Source of the DNA: Deltaproteobacteria bacterium
Lineage (GTDB): Bacteria; Desulfobacterota; Desulfarculia; Adiutricales; JAGVGV01
Direction: 5' to 3'
Length of the DNA: 22,156 nt
Assembly (NCBI GenBank): GCA_020056895.1
Contig: JAGVGV010000030.1
Coordinates: 1-22,156 of the forward strand
The notes under the pieces are model-generated. The model did not search any database. It worked only from the letters and a program-made list of their open reading frames with translations, and was not told where the DNA came from. A program made the position numbers and the translations under genes. This document shows, piece after piece, positions 21,883 to 22,156 of the stretch (position 1 is the stretch's first letter; every line of letters starts with the position of its first letter).

Positions 21883-22156
21883 ATGACGTGCGTGATTGAA
21901 CCCGACGGCTTCGACTATCAGGGCATGGTGATCCGGCCGCCCAGCGAAGCCGACAGCATTCTGATTCAGGTCACCTTGGGCTGTTCCCATAATAAATGTT
22001 CGTTCTGTGGTACGTACAAGGGCAAACGGTTCGCCATCAAGGACGATGAAATCATCCAGCGGGACCTGGCTTTTGCCCGGAAGTACTGCCGCCGGCAGAA
22101 GCGATTGTTCCTGATGGACGGCGATGCCCTCATTATTCCTCAACCGCGTTTGGTGC
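21883..22156 (+). CDS. Radical SAM protein (N-terminal 91 residues, runs off right edge)
   Basis: A B12-independent-looking radical SAM N-terminus. After a short lead containing MVIRPPSEADSILIQVTLGC comes the cluster motif C34-SHNK-C39-SF-C42, which would bind a 4Fe-4S cluster and SAM. The first spacing is four residues rather than the classical three, a pattern seen in a subgroup of radical SAM proteins with the RPPSEADS lead. LFLMDGDALIIP fits the next beta strand and motif region. GGGAGG lies about 7 nt upstream of the ATG. Substrate and full length are unknown because the gene is cut by the window edge. Confidence 0.85.
   Translation, partial: MTCVIEPDGFDYQGMVIRPPSEADSILIQVTLGCSHNKCSFCGTYKGKRFAIKDDEIIQRDLAFARKYCRRQKRLFLMDGDALIIPQPRLV

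Overview
The window reads as chromosome from a GC-rich deltaproteobacterium-like organism (Desulfobacterota or relative). This is inferred from the order ffh-rpsP-khpA-rimM-trmD-(SPOUT methylase)-rplS-rnhB-yraN-rsmI, from the multi-PAS and HD-GYP signalling proteins, and from frequent GTG/TTG starts. No transposase, integrase, phage gene, CRISPR array, tRNA or rRNA was recognised.

Layout. Positions 1-2360 (minus) hold the N-terminal 786 codons of a receiver plus multi-PAS sensor that runs off the left edge. A 371-bp gap follows, carrying a large imperfect inverted repeat and a sigma70-like promoter. Next come a small secreted protein of unknown function (2732-3043) and a membrane-anchored periplasmic 5'-nucleotidase (3206-5170). 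These converge on signal peptidase I (minus). A hotdog acyl-CoA thioesterase (6046-6585) is followed by a minus-strand block ending in a small cysteine-rich protein (6599-6784).

That block (12844 down to 6599) is a nucleotide-sugar operon. It encodes a WbpB-WbpD fusion (oxidoreductase plus N-acetyltransferase), a WbpE-like aminotransferase, a WbpA-like UDP-GlcNAc 6-dehydrogenase and a membrane WbpM/CapD-like 4,6-dehydratase. The first three cover all the steps from UDP-GlcNAc to UDP-2,3-diacetamido-2,3-dideoxy-glucuronate. The fourth would give a UDP-4-keto-6-deoxy-HexNAc sugar. Both products feed surface glycan synthesis.

Divergently, positions 13233-20144 (plus) hold the translation and RNA cluster: signal recognition particle GTPase, ribosomal proteins S16 and L19, KhpA, RimM, TrmD, a SPOUT methylase, RNase HII, YraN and RsmI. 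The cluster meets, stop codon to stop codon, a minus-strand REC-GAF-HD-GYP protein. A divergent radical SAM gene runs off the right edge.

Most of the window is ordinary. The less ordinary points are: a dispersed palindromic repeat at four sites, two of them in the 5' parts of rimM and the SPOUT methylase gene, where it overlaps possible ribosome-binding sites; the 2450-2540 inverted repeat; the WbpB-WbpD fusion; two small uncharacterised proteins; and a receiver domain lacking its acidic pair. I found no convincing evidence of a wholly new multi-gene system.
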